From NCBI RefSeq assembly GCF_947488135.1, contig NZ_CANKYW010000005.1:186001-250000 (forward strand): a stretch of DNA of 64,000 bases, written 5' to 3'. Position 1 is the first letter of the stretch; the number at the start of each line of letters is the position of its first letter. Positions 1 to 7,911 of this stretch are shown piece by piece. Position numbers and translations under genes: made by a program. Below the pieces are notes generated by a model. The model searched no databases and was not told the DNA's origin. It worked only from the letters and a program-made list of their open reading frames with translations. This DNA comes from an uncultured Marivita sp. (GTDB lineage: Bacteria; Pseudomonadota; Alphaproteobacteria; Rhodobacterales; Rhodobacteraceae).

Positions 1-1
1 C

Positions 2-529
2 TGGTTTCACATTTCAATGAAGATACAGCCGCTGGTCCAGCTCGGAGCAACGGCCCCGAAGCACCTCTTGAGCTTCGAGGGGCGTATGGAACGAATACGG
101 TGGCGATTGTGGAACGGGCAAGCTGGTCGAGCCTTGTCCTTGATCGCAACGGTTCGACGAGATTTGTCCAGAGACCCGGTGCCAAGCATTTGGGCGCACC
201 GCGCCGACAAATTGCTCGAAACCCTGCAAATCTACATAACAAGAAACAAGGGATCGGTGGTCAACTATGCCGAGCGGTATCGCGATGGGAAGCGCGTTTC
301 GACCGCACCGGCTGAGGCGAGCGTCAACAGGCTTGTCGCCAAGCGATTTGTGAAAAAGCAACAAATGCGATGGTCACGCACCGGAGCGCATTACCTGCTG
401 AAAGTCCGGGCATCAGTGCTGAACGGAGATCTGTCTGACCGAACGAAATATGAAGCGCCAAAACAGCCTATCCCGGGCAACATTGCGAGATTTATTAGCC
501 CTACACCACCCTTGCTCAAGGTGGCCTGA
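2..529 (+). pseudogene. ISKra4-type transposase, C-terminal fragment cut by window edge
   Basis: The frame is open from the first bases and starts with WFHISMKIQPL, matching the DWWHISMQVKHV block of the ISKra4-type transposase at 7934-9291. It ends with the typical C-terminal block RFVKKQQMRWSRTGAHYLLKVRASVLNG. The N-terminal half lies outside the window, so it cannot be told here whether the element is whole. The last 30 or so residues run into flanking DNA rather than family sequence. The GACCCC-plus-CAGTTTT motif at about 532-541 resembles the terminal repeat of the other ISKra4 copy and probably marks the end of the element. It abuts a truncated MarR gene, which suggests insertion into that gene. 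Confidence 0.7.
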
Positions 530-537
530 CCCCACAG

Positions 538-833
538 TTTTGAACGGTCCCGGCGAGGTCGCTCCGTTTCTCGCGATGGATCGCACGACACTGACCGCCG
601 CGCTCAAGCCACTGACGCGGAAGGGTCTGGTGGAGATCGTGCCGGACAAGACGGACGCGCGGGCGCGCCGCCTCGCGCTGACCGAGAAGGGGCATGCGCT
701 GTTGACCGCGTCGCTGCCGGTCTGGCGTGCCGAACACGATGCCGTCGATGCGCTGCTTCTCGCGCTCGAAGGCGCGCTTGATCTCGACGATCTGAGGGAG
801 GGAATCGGCAATACAGCTATACCGGTGCTCTAA
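538..833 (+). pseudogene. MarR-family regulator, C-terminal remnant
   Basis: After the IS end the frame reads FLAMDRTTLTAALKPLTRKGLVEIVPD, the recognition helix and start of the wing of a MarR winged helix. It continues with RARRLALTEKGHALLTASLPVWRAEHDAVDALL, the typical MarR wing and C-terminal dimerisation helix. The N-terminal dimerisation helices and first HTH helices (about 50 residues) are missing, replaced by the upstream transposase fragment, so the protein cannot fold as a MarR dimer. The C-terminal end (DLREGIGNTAIPVL) also departs from the family. A broken gene; its former target is unknown. Confidence 0.7.
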
Positions 834-1733
834 TGGCTCTCGTGCAATCGCTGGACGACGAAACGTTCCTTGGCAACCAGTCCGGCTGAGGTCCTGCGGC
901 ACCGCAACCCGCAAAAGGATGAGTTCTCGTGTCCAGAAAAGACGGCGCTCAAAGAAAGGTACGCCGCCACATTTCAGTCCCTGGCTGCGGAAATCGCGGA
1001 CGTTTCGCCGTAATGCGTCCCTTGGCAGCGGAAAATTGGTGGGTAGCGCGATTGAGTTGACCGATTACGACACATGGAAGTCGTTCCGATCTGGGGTGAT
1101 ATTACCGATTGGACGCTTCAAGAGCTCGGCGAATATCCGGGACCGACTTTCCGGCAAATGCCATTGGTAGATCCACCTTGAACCTGAAGCCGCGTTTCGA
1201 CTCTCCGCGGAACCGCGGTCGGGGATTTCGCAGGACAGAAGCGCGGCCTGCATTTTCTGGGTCGCTCCGGCATTCGAAGCCGTTCAGTCGATCTATCTGG
1301 GCAGGACCTTCGAATTCACAGACGCGATCATGAGCGACGGGTGTCACCAAGAGCCGCAGCCTGTTTCCAGGCTGCCCGACGATGTGAGCCGGCTTGAGCG
1401 GCTGCCGGACTGTATCGCAGGCTGTTCAGGCCCCGTGGAGTTATGGAGATCGGCAGCTGCGCGAACTTGCTCGATAACTCGCTCTATGCATTGCGCCATC
1501 TTGTTCAACATTTTGAAATCAATTCGGTCGATCCCCCACCGCGCGTCGGTAACGTGACAGCGTCCGGTACGCTGGAAATGGCTGACCAGTCGGGCCGCGG
1601 ACCAGGTGTGGCGCGCCTAGGTCGCAAATACCGCATCGTCGAAAGTCGACCCGCGCTTCGTCTAGCGATTCTTCGGTCTCAACTCCCCAGTCCATTGTCG
1701 TAGGCACCTAGCCATACAACGCACATCATTCTG
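834..1733. other. 900-bp stretch without a recognisable gene
   Basis: Short open frames occur on both strands but none has a convincing ribosome-binding site, family motif or continuous codon bias. The stretch lies between the MarR relic and the TRAP promoter and is probably decayed coding DNA; no family could be named. Confidence 0.5.
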
Positions 1734-1772
1734 TGTTCCACTCAATGGAACAATGTTCCGAAAGTGTTGACA
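1734..1772 (+). promoter_or_regulatory. Operator palindrome and -35-like box before the first TRAP operon
   Basis: TGTTCCA and TGGAACA form a perfect 7-bp inverted repeat with a 5-bp spacer (1734-1752). A further TGTTCC half-site follows at 1754-1759 and a TTGACA box at 1767-1772. The site lies about 70-110 bp upstream of the dctP start and its ribosome-binding site GGAGGAA. An operator over the promoter is a reasonable reading. The dyad style would suit an IclR- or LacI-like regulator, but no such gene is present in the window. Confidence 0.45.
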
Positions 1773-2082
1773 GGTCTTTCACCGTGTGACGTACTGAGTT
1801 CCAGTCAACGCCAAAAGAAGGCGAACCAATGGGAGGAAGAAAATGACGAAGACAGCACTTTCGGTTGCGTTCGTTGCGGGTGCGGTTCTTGCAACGGCAG
1901 CATCGGCGCAGTCCGCCGAAGAACCGATGGAATTGACGTTTCACACAATCATGGTTGCCGAGGATCCGATCGCGCAATGCGCACGGACCGTGCTCGCCCC
2001 CGAAATCGAGTCCCGTTCCGGGGGCGCCATGACCGTCACCGTGAACCGCCCCGGGTTTACCGGAGAGTTTGTGGTTCAATAG

Positions 2083-2988
2083 TTATGCCGCTTTCTCACC
2101 GGCGCTCAAGTCTGCGAAGAATGCCTCCTCTTTCTCTTGTGGCGTGACATATCCGATGGCGCTGTGCAGGCGTTCGGAATTGTACCAGTCGACCCATTTC
2201 AGCGTCTCCCACTCGAGCTGGTTCACTGACTTCCAGGGTCCGAGGAAGTTGATTACTTCGGTCTTGAACAGGCCGATGATGCTTTCGGCGAGGGCGTTGT
2301 CATAAGAATCTCCGACGCTGCCGACAGACGTGTCTATGCCGGCTTCGGCCAGCCGCTCGGTGTACTTGATCGACAGGTATTGGCTGCCGCGATCGCTGTG
2401 ATGGATCAGCTTGTCTGCCTCGGACGGTGCCCGCTGACAGATCGCCTGGTTCAGGGCATCCAGCACGAAACCGGTGGTCATCGAGGTAGAGACGCGCCAG
2501 CCGACGATCCTGCGAGCGAAGACGTCGATGACGAAGGCGACGTAAACCATACCCTGCCAGCTTGAGACATATGTGAAATCCGACACCCAGAGCTGGTTCG
2601 GAAGCTTGGCTACGAAAGCCCGGTTCACCTTGTCGTCGGGGCACGGCTGGGCCGTATCGGGATTAGTGGTGACCACCTTCTTGCCCCTGACAACGCCTTG
2701 TATTTGCAAGACCTGCATCAATCGTTCCACCGTACAGCGGGCGATGTCGCGCCCTTCCCGGCGCAGGACATGCCAGACCTTGCGGGCGCCATAGCGGCCC
2801 CGGCTGGCCTCAAAGACGCGCTTGATGGCATCTTTGTCCGACAGGTCGCGCTTTGCCCGTGCCGAAGCCCGATCCGGATCACGCTCGACAGCTTTATGCG
2901 CATAGAAGGTCGAAGGTGCGATCCCCAGAACCCGGCAGATCGGCCCGACACCGAAGACCCCTCCATGATCATCGATAAACGCAATCAT
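2083..2988 (-). CDS. IS3-family transposase OrfB (DDE integrase core)
   Basis: This 301-residue protein has an N-terminal HTH_21-like domain (roughly 45-100) followed by an rve integrase core. The catalytic triad is visible: D137 in LWVSDFTYV, D199 in HHSDRGSQY and E235 in SYDNALAES. The C-terminus has the family block DWYNSERLHSAIGYVTP. Its ATG overlaps the orfA stop by ATGA, so it is made either by coupling or, as usual in IS3, as an OrfAB frameshift fusion that performs copy-out paste-in transposition. No damage is seen. Confidence 0.93.
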   Translation of the reverse strand: MIAFIDDHGGVFGVGPICRVLGIAPSTFYAHKAVERDPDRASARAKRDLSDKDAIKRVFEASRGRYGARKVWHVLRREGRDIARCTVERLMQVLQIQGVVRGKKVVTTNPDTAQPCPDDKVNRAFVAKLPNQLWVSDFTYVSSWQGMVYVAFVIDVFARRIVGWRVSTSMTTGFVLDALNQAICQRAPSEADKLIHHSDRGSQYLSIKYTERLAEAGIDTSVGSVGDSYDNALAESIIGLFKTEVINFLGPWKSVNQLEWETLKWVDWYNSERLHSAIGYVTPQEKEEAFFADLSAGEKAA

Positions 2989-3326
2989 CGCTTGAACGGG
3001 CGGTCGAGCTCCGCCGCGGCGAAATATGCGCTGGCTTTCTTCAGGATCTCATTGGCAGTCCGAAGCTCACGGTTCTCCCGCTCCAAATCCTTGATCCTGT
3101 CCTTCTCCGCGCTCGTCAGCCCGGCCCGCTGTCCGGCGTCGCGTTCGGCCTGCTGGCACCAGGCGCGCAGACTGTCCGGCGAACAGCCAAGCTTCGGTGC
3201 AATCGCCCGGTAGGCTGCCGTATCGCTGGTGTCATCTGCACGGTTCTCTCGAAACAGCCGAACACCGCGTTCGCGTAGTTCAGCCGGATAGGCGGGCGTG
3301 AATCGTCTCTTCGTCATAGGGCTCAT
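2985..3326 (-). CDS. IS3-family transposase OrfA (HTH/leucine zipper)
   Basis: The 113-residue protein has a Tnp_1 HTH domain (TKRRFTPAYPAELRERGVRLFRE onward) and a C-terminal heptad helix (KDRIKDLERENRELRTANEILKKASAYFA) that forms the family zipper. It binds the terminal repeats and multimerises with OrfB. It starts just inside the right inverted repeat. The stop overlaps the orfB start. Confidence 0.92.
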   Translation of the reverse strand: MSPMTKRRFTPAYPAELRERGVRLFRENRADDTSDTAAYRAIAPKLGCSPDSLRAWCQQAERDAGQRAGLTSAEKDRIKDLERENRELRTANEILKKASAYFAAAELDRPFKR

Positions 3327-4196
3327 CCTTTGAGTGTTTTACTCTCCGGTAAACCCGGGGCGGTTCACCGTTTACGACAGTGCCCAGCTATTTCCGCAGG
3401 GATCGAACAGCGATGCGCTTGCGCAGGGTCAGATCGACCTCGAAGTCACTGCGGTCTCCACGCATGAGGACATGATCCCTTACGCTAGCATGTTTACCTC
3501 GGCCTATATCTTCGAAAGCGTGGATCACGCCCAGAGATTCTGGTCGAGCCCCGAAGGTCAGAGGGTCATGGACGATGTCGCGGAAGCGACGAACATTCGT
3601 CCGCTGTCGGGAATGATGTTCTACGGAACGCGGCAGCTTTCGCTGACCGATGCCGTCGACCAAGAGGTCCGCACACCGGAGGATCTGGAAGGCGTAAAGT
3701 TGCGCATGGCGAACTTTCCCTCGTGGATCGCGCTGGGCCGTGCGCTTGGGGCGGACCCGACACCTGTCGCGTTCAACGAGACCTATCTGGCGTTGCAGTC
3801 GGGCGTTGTCGACGGTCAGGACAACGGACTGACCGTGAGCCGTGCGATGGGCTTTCACGAGCAGACCTCGCAGCTCGTCCTGACCGATCATCTGATCTGG
3901 AACTTGCACTTCGCGATCAACGAGGACCGGTGGCAGTCGCTCAGCGACGAGCAAAAGGGCTGGGTTCAGGGGGCGGCGGATGCGGCGCATGCCTGCGTGA
4001 CGGACAGGATCCTGCAAGGCGAGGAGGAGCTGATCGAGACCTACCGGTCCGAAGGCGTCACTATCGTGGAGCCCGACAAGGACGCCTTCATCGAGCATGC
4101 CCGCGCTTTCTACGAAACCGAGCCTCTCGCTCAGCGGTGGGATCGTGAACTGTACGACCGCGTCGTGGAAATGGCCGACGAATGAGGATCACTGTG

Positions 4197-4222
4197 CGGG
4201 AGATGCGCTCAGCGCTCTCCCG
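4197..4222 (+). promoter_or_regulatory. Stem-loop between dctP and dctQ
   Basis: Arms CGGGAGA (4197-4203) and TCTCCCG (4216-4222) pair perfectly, with a second inner GCGC/GCGC pairing. No T-run follows, so it is more likely an mRNA-stabilising or attenuating hairpin protecting the binding-protein message than a full terminator. Confidence 0.5.
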
Positions 4223-4246
4223 TCCTCATTGCTCAGGGTGCCTTCA

Positions 4247-4792
4247 ATGACCTTCTTGTCACTCCCTCGCGCAAGGTCGGCGGGCCGACTTCTGCTCGAC
4301 ATCGTCGAGTACCACTTGCCGGCAGCAATGATGATCACACTCGTTGCGGTCTTCCTGCTTCAGATTACGTTTCGCTACTTTTTTACGCCCCTGATCTGGC
4401 CTGATGAGCTCCTGGGATTTCTGTTTCTCTGGATCGTCCTCTTCGCGGTCGGATATGCAGAGCGCAATCACGGTCTGATCCGGTTCAGCGTCCTGCGGGA
4501 CGCGTCGCCGCCACGCGTGCGGAGGCTGATGGACATTGTCGGTCACGCGATCCTGCTCGGCGCCTTCGTCGCACTTATCGTGCCGACACTGAATTACCTG
4601 GTCTTCGTCGACCGCAGGATGAACCCGGTGCTTCCAATGCGTATGAGCTGGGCCTACGCGCCCTTCATGGTGTTTCTTTTGTCTCTTGTCGTCCGTTTCG
4701 GCTGGCGGCTGCGTGACGACATCGTTGGCCTGATCCGGGGGACACCCCCTACGGACGACGCCGCGGACCGATTTGCGGAGGGCGACCTGTGA
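4247..4792 (+). CDS. TRAP transporter small permease (DctQ family)
   Basis: The 181-residue protein has four predicted membrane helices: about 18-40, 50-70, 88-112 and 125-150 (for example MMITLVAVFLLQITFRYFF and LLGFLFLWIVLFAVGYAER). The motif WPDELLGFLFLWIVLFAVGYAERNHGLIRF is characteristic of DctQ. The ATG at 4247 begins MTFLSLPRARSAGR; an upstream in-frame start would run back through dctP and the stem-loop, so it was not used. It pairs with the large subunit encoded next (GTGA overlap) to form the Na+-coupled membrane complex. With dctP disrupted, the complex has no dedicated binding protein. Confidence 0.9.
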   Translation: MTFLSLPRARSAGRLLLDIVEYHLPAAMMITLVAVFLLQITFRYFFTPLIWPDELLGFLFLWIVLFAVGYAERNHGLIRFSVLRDASPPRVRRLMDIVGHAILLGAFVALIVPTLNYLVFVDRRMNPVLPMRMSWAYAPFMVFLLSLVVRFGWRLRDDIVGLIRGTPPTDDAADRFAEGDL

Positions 4793-6087
4793 GCCTTGAA
4801 CTGATAGTGTTCTTCGGCGTCTTCATCCTGTGCTTCATGATTGGGCAGCCCATCGCGCTCGGCATGATTGCGTCTTCGATCCTCTACTTCGCGATCGCAC
4901 CTGGACCAGCCACGCCCATCTCTATGGCGGCCAGCCAGTTCGTCAGCCAGATGCACGTAAAGTTCGTCCTTATCGCCGTACCGTTGTTCATTTTCGCTGC
5001 CAAACTAATGAATGACGGCGGGATTACTGACCTAATCTTCCGCTGGGCGTCGACGATCGTCGGCCGCTTCAAGGGCGGTCTCGGCCATGTAAACGTAATG
5101 GCATCGCTCATCTTCTCTGGCATGTCCGGCGCCGCGACGGCCGATGCCGCTGGGCTTGGGATGATGGAGATCAAGGCGATGCGGAAGGCCGGCTACGACG
5201 ACGGCTTCGCTTGCGCAATCACCGCCGCATCGGCGACGATCGGGCCCATTTTTCCACCGTCGATCCCGATGATCCTCTATGCCACGCTTTCGGGGGCAAG
5301 CGTGGGGGCGCTGTTTCTCGGCGGTATTATACCCGGCGTGCTACTCGCCCTGTTCCTTATGGCTTATGTCGCCCTTGTTGCACAACGACGCGACTATCCG
5401 CGTGAGCACATTCGGATGAACGTTGGTGCATGGGCGCTTCTGACTCTGCGCGCGGCGCCCGCTCTCGTGACACCTGCGATCCTACTAATCGGCATCTATA
5501 CGGGCATCTTTACGCCGACCGAAGGCGGTGCCATCGCCGCTGGCTGGGCGCTTATCGTTGGCATGCTGATCTACCGGACCTTGGGACTGAGGCAGCTCTG
5601 GAGCGTCGCGGCGGACGCTGCGACGACCACAGCGATCATCGGCGTCAAGGTCGGAGCCGCCTTCGCCTTCTCGTTTGTGATTTCGTACGAACAGCTCGCG
5701 GTTGCGCTTTCGGGCTGGATCCTCGACGTATCGACCACGCGCTGGATACTTTTACTCGTAATCAACCTGGTTTTCTTGCTGCTCGGCATGTTCGTCGACA
5801 CCATTGTCATGTTGATCGTGTTCGTCCCGCTCGTCATTCCGCTGGCGCGCGATCTCGGACTTGACCCGACCCATTTCGGTGTAGTGCTGGTGCTCAACAT
5901 GATGATCGGGCTCTCGACGCCGCCGATGGGTGGGCTCTTGTTCATTACGTCGGCCGTCTCCGGAGTTCCGATCCACCGGATCATGCGGGAGATCCTTCCA
6001 ATGGTCGCGGTAATGATCGTGGTGCTTCTGATCATCACGTTCATTCCCGAGATCGTTCTGTTCATTCCTTCGCTCGCGGGGTTCTGA
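4789..6087 (+). CDS. TRAP transporter large permease (DctM family)
   Basis: This 432-residue protein has 11-12 hydrophobic segments and the family signatures GHVNVMASLIFSGMSGAATADAAGLG, ITAASATIGPIFPPSIPMILYATLSGASVGALFLGGIIPG and LLGMFVDTIVMLIVFVPLVIPLA. It is the transport subunit that moves substrate using the sodium gradient. A GTG start overlaps the dctQ stop by four bases, giving translational coupling. The glycosidase gene follows after only 3 bp, so all are one transcription unit. Confidence 0.94.
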   Translation: MSLELIVFFGVFILCFMIGQPIALGMIASSILYFAIAPGPATPISMAASQFVSQMHVKFVLIAVPLFIFAAKLMNDGGITDLIFRWASTIVGRFKGGLGHVNVMASLIFSGMSGAATADAAGLGMMEIKAMRKAGYDDGFACAITAASATIGPIFPPSIPMILYATLSGASVGALFLGGIIPGVLLALFLMAYVALVAQRRDYPREHIRMNVGAWALLTLRAAPALVTPAILLIGIYTGIFTPTEGGAIAAGWALIVGMLIYRTLGLRQLWSVAADAATTTAIIGVKVGAAFAFSFVISYEQLAVALSGWILDVSTTRWILLLVINLVFLLLGMFVDTIVMLIVFVPLVIPLARDLGLDPTHFGVVLVLNMMIGLSTPPMGGLLFITSAVSGVPIHRIMREILPMVAVMIVVLLIITFIPEIVLFIPSLAGF

Positions 6088-6090
6088 CCT

Positions 6091-7491
6091 ATGCCACATC
6101 CGCTTTCACTATCTGTCTCGCCATGCGGACACTGGTTCCGCGACGGCAACGACAAGCCGTTTTTTCTTCTGGGAGACACTGCTTGGGTCCTGTTCGGAAA
6201 ACTTCGCGAAGAGGAAATCGAGCGCTACTTTGAGAATCGCGCCACCAAGGGCTTCAATGCCATTCAGGCCTGTGTCTTCCGTGACCTCCACGATTCCAAT
6301 ACGCCGAACGCCTACGGCGACCGCCCGTTCGCCAGCGACGCCGACATGAAGGCGGTGAGGCTCAATCCGAAATGGATGGACTTCGTTCGCCGGATGGTGA
6401 AACGCGCCGAGGCGCACGGGCTGATCGTCTCGCTCCTGCCCACTTGGGGCGACAAGTGGAACCGGCATTCCAACTCTGCGGGGCCCGTCATCATGGACGC
6501 CCGGTCGGGCCGGGACTACTGCCGGTACCTGTCGGACGCGCTCAGCGACTGCCCGAACCTCGTCTGGGTCTTGGGCGGCGACAGCCCGATCCTCGAGCAG
6601 GCACACGCCGACACGATCCGCGCCATGGCCGAGGGCTTGCGCGCCGGTGCGTCCGGAAATCGGCCGATCACCTTCTACCCGCGCGGCCTCGAAACCTCCG
6701 CGATCTTTCATTCCGAGCCCTGGCTCGACTTCAATGCTTTGCAGAGCAGCCACTACAAACCAAACGTTCCTGGATACCTACACGTCGAACGCTTCTTTCG
6801 GACCTCGCCCGCAAAGCCCATCGTCGACATGGAGCCCAACTACGAAGCCGCTGGAATGTTCGTAATGGGCGAGCGCAACGACCGGCACTGCTTTTCGAGC
6901 AAGCATCTCGAATGGCTTCCGCGTTTCTCCGCGTGGGACGTGCGCAAAGCGTTCTGGCGAACCGCTCTCGCGGGTGCGGCCGGGTTCACCTACGGTCACG
7001 AAGCCATCCGGCAGGTCCATCGCAAGGGCGACCGGGTGCATGCATGGGACGACGAGACCAGCGAGGTGTGGTCCGACTGCCTTGACGCGCCGGGCGCCCG
7101 TCAAGTGGCCTGGGCGGCGGCGTGGCTGACGACGCTCGACCGCGAGGCGTTGCGACCCGCGCAGGAGCTGTTTCTGCCTCTGAATTCCGAGGGCGCCTGG
7201 CCCGACCGGCTCAATGTAGGGATTCCTTTCGCCGGGCAAAGAAACGATGATCCGGCTGTTCGAGTATCCGTGGCCAAGAGCGAGCAAGGCAATTGGATCG
7301 TCGCGCACACGCCGGTGCGCGCAATTGTGACGCTGGATACTTCGGCGATTCCCGGCAACCAGCTGGAAGTCGTGATTGTAGATCCCGAAACCTGTACCGA
7401 AACGAGGCGGTTCCGGCAGGAAAATGCGGGGCAGGTAAGGATTGCGCCTGATCGCGATCTGGATTCGGTGATTCTCGTTCTGGCAGCTTGA
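6091..7491 (+). CDS. GH140/apiosidase-like glycoside hydrolase (DUF4038-type barrel)
   Basis: The 466-residue protein starts like DUF4038 proteins (GHWFRDGNDKPFFLLGDTAWVLF) with a TIM barrel to about residue 350 and a beta-rich tail (LNVGIPFAGQ... VIVDPETCTETRRF). Likely catalytic acids are D164 in VWVLGGDSP and E248 in PIVDMEPNYE, where GH140 enzymes have their acid pair. Known GH140 members remove apiose from rhamnogalacturonan II. There is no signal peptide, so it should act in the cytoplasm on an imported glycoside. Its place 3 bp after dctM suggests the TRAP system imports that acidic glycoside or product. Exact substrate unknown. Confidence 0.78.
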   Translation: MPHPLSLSVSPCGHWFRDGNDKPFFLLGDTAWVLFGKLREEEIERYFENRATKGFNAIQACVFRDLHDSNTPNAYGDRPFASDADMKAVRLNPKWMDFVRRMVKRAEAHGLIVSLLPTWGDKWNRHSNSAGPVIMDARSGRDYCRYLSDALSDCPNLVWVLGGDSPILEQAHADTIRAMAEGLRAGASGNRPITFYPRGLETSAIFHSEPWLDFNALQSSHYKPNVPGYLHVERFFRTSPAKPIVDMEPNYEAAGMFVMGERNDRHCFSSKHLEWLPRFSAWDVRKAFWRTALAGAAGFTYGHEAIRQVHRKGDRVHAWDDETSEVWSDCLDAPGARQVAWAAAWLTTLDREALRPAQELFLPLNSEGAWPDRLNVGIPFAGQRNDDPAVRVSVAKSEQGNWIVAHTPVRAIVTLDTSAIPGNQLEVVIVDPETCTETRRFRQENAGQVRIAPDRDLDSVILVLAA

Positions 7492-7532
7492 GATCGCGGG
7501 AGGGCCTTCCGCAGAACCACAACCGACTTGCG

Positions 7533-7911
7533 CTAACCTTGCAGAAAATGTGCTCGGTAAGCGCCTTGTCGCTCGAGCATCCAACCCGGATACTCGTTCG
7601 GAAGACGTGACACCTTGTCGAGTTCTCCAAGGTCGCAGGTAGACAGCGGCACAGCGGCCGCGCCGATGTTGTCCAGTAACTGCTCGGGCCGCGTTGCACC
7701 GAGGATTGCGCTGGTGACGGTAGGCTGGTGCAGAAGCCAGGAAATCGCCACCCGTGCGACGGTGCACCCCTTGTTGGATGCGATCATGCGCATTCTGTCG
7801 ATCACATCGTAGGCCCGGTCTTTGTCGACCGGTGGGAAATCGAACTCGGCTCGTCTTCCATCTGCGGTTCGTCCCTCGCGATCGAACTTTCCCGAAAGAA
7901 AATCACCCGCG
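7533..7911 (-). pseudogene. Aldo/keto reductase, C-terminal fragment
   Basis: Frame reads GDFLSGKFDREGRTADGRRAEFDFPPVD, then ASNKGCTVARVAISWLLHQPTVTSAILGATRPEQLLDNIGA, the C-terminal cofactor-binding part of aldo/keto reductases (the GATRPEQLxDN block contacts the NADP 2'-phosphate). It ends QGAYRAHFLQG. The N-terminal two thirds including the catalytic Tyr are missing; the gene is cut exactly at the end of the ISKra4 element at 7912. It converges on the glycosidase gene. No separate N-terminal piece was found beyond the IS, so a deletion accompanied or followed insertion. Confidence 0.85.

Larger units (their letters stand above)
2042..3367 (-). mobile_element. Complete IS3-family insertion sequence in dctP
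   Basis: The element is 1326 bp and bounded by perfect 27-bp inverted repeats (2042-2068 and 3341-3367) that start TG and end CA as IS3 ends do. It is flanked by a 3-bp direct repeat CCG (2039-2041 and 3368-3370). It carries overlapping orfA and orfB on the minus strand, both intact. Perfect ends, intact genes and a clean duplication indicate a recent insertion. Confidence 0.95.
1843..4185 (+). pseudogene. TRAP transporter solute-binding protein (DctP family), split by IS3
   Basis: The first 66 codons carry a Sec signal peptide (MTKTALSVAFVAGAVLATAASAQ) and the start of a DctP domain. The gene stops in IS DNA and resumes at 3371 with YDSAQLFPQGSNSDALAQGQ. Removing the IS and one copy of the CCG duplication restores one frame of 337 residues, the normal family length. 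Family landmarks in the second part are LRMANFPSWIALGRALGADPTPVAFNETYLALQSGVVDGQDN. The intact protein would capture a carboxylate or sugar acid in the periplasm for the DctQM pair downstream. As it stands the gene is inactivated. A start within the second exon would lack the signal peptide and first lobe. Confidence 0.9.
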
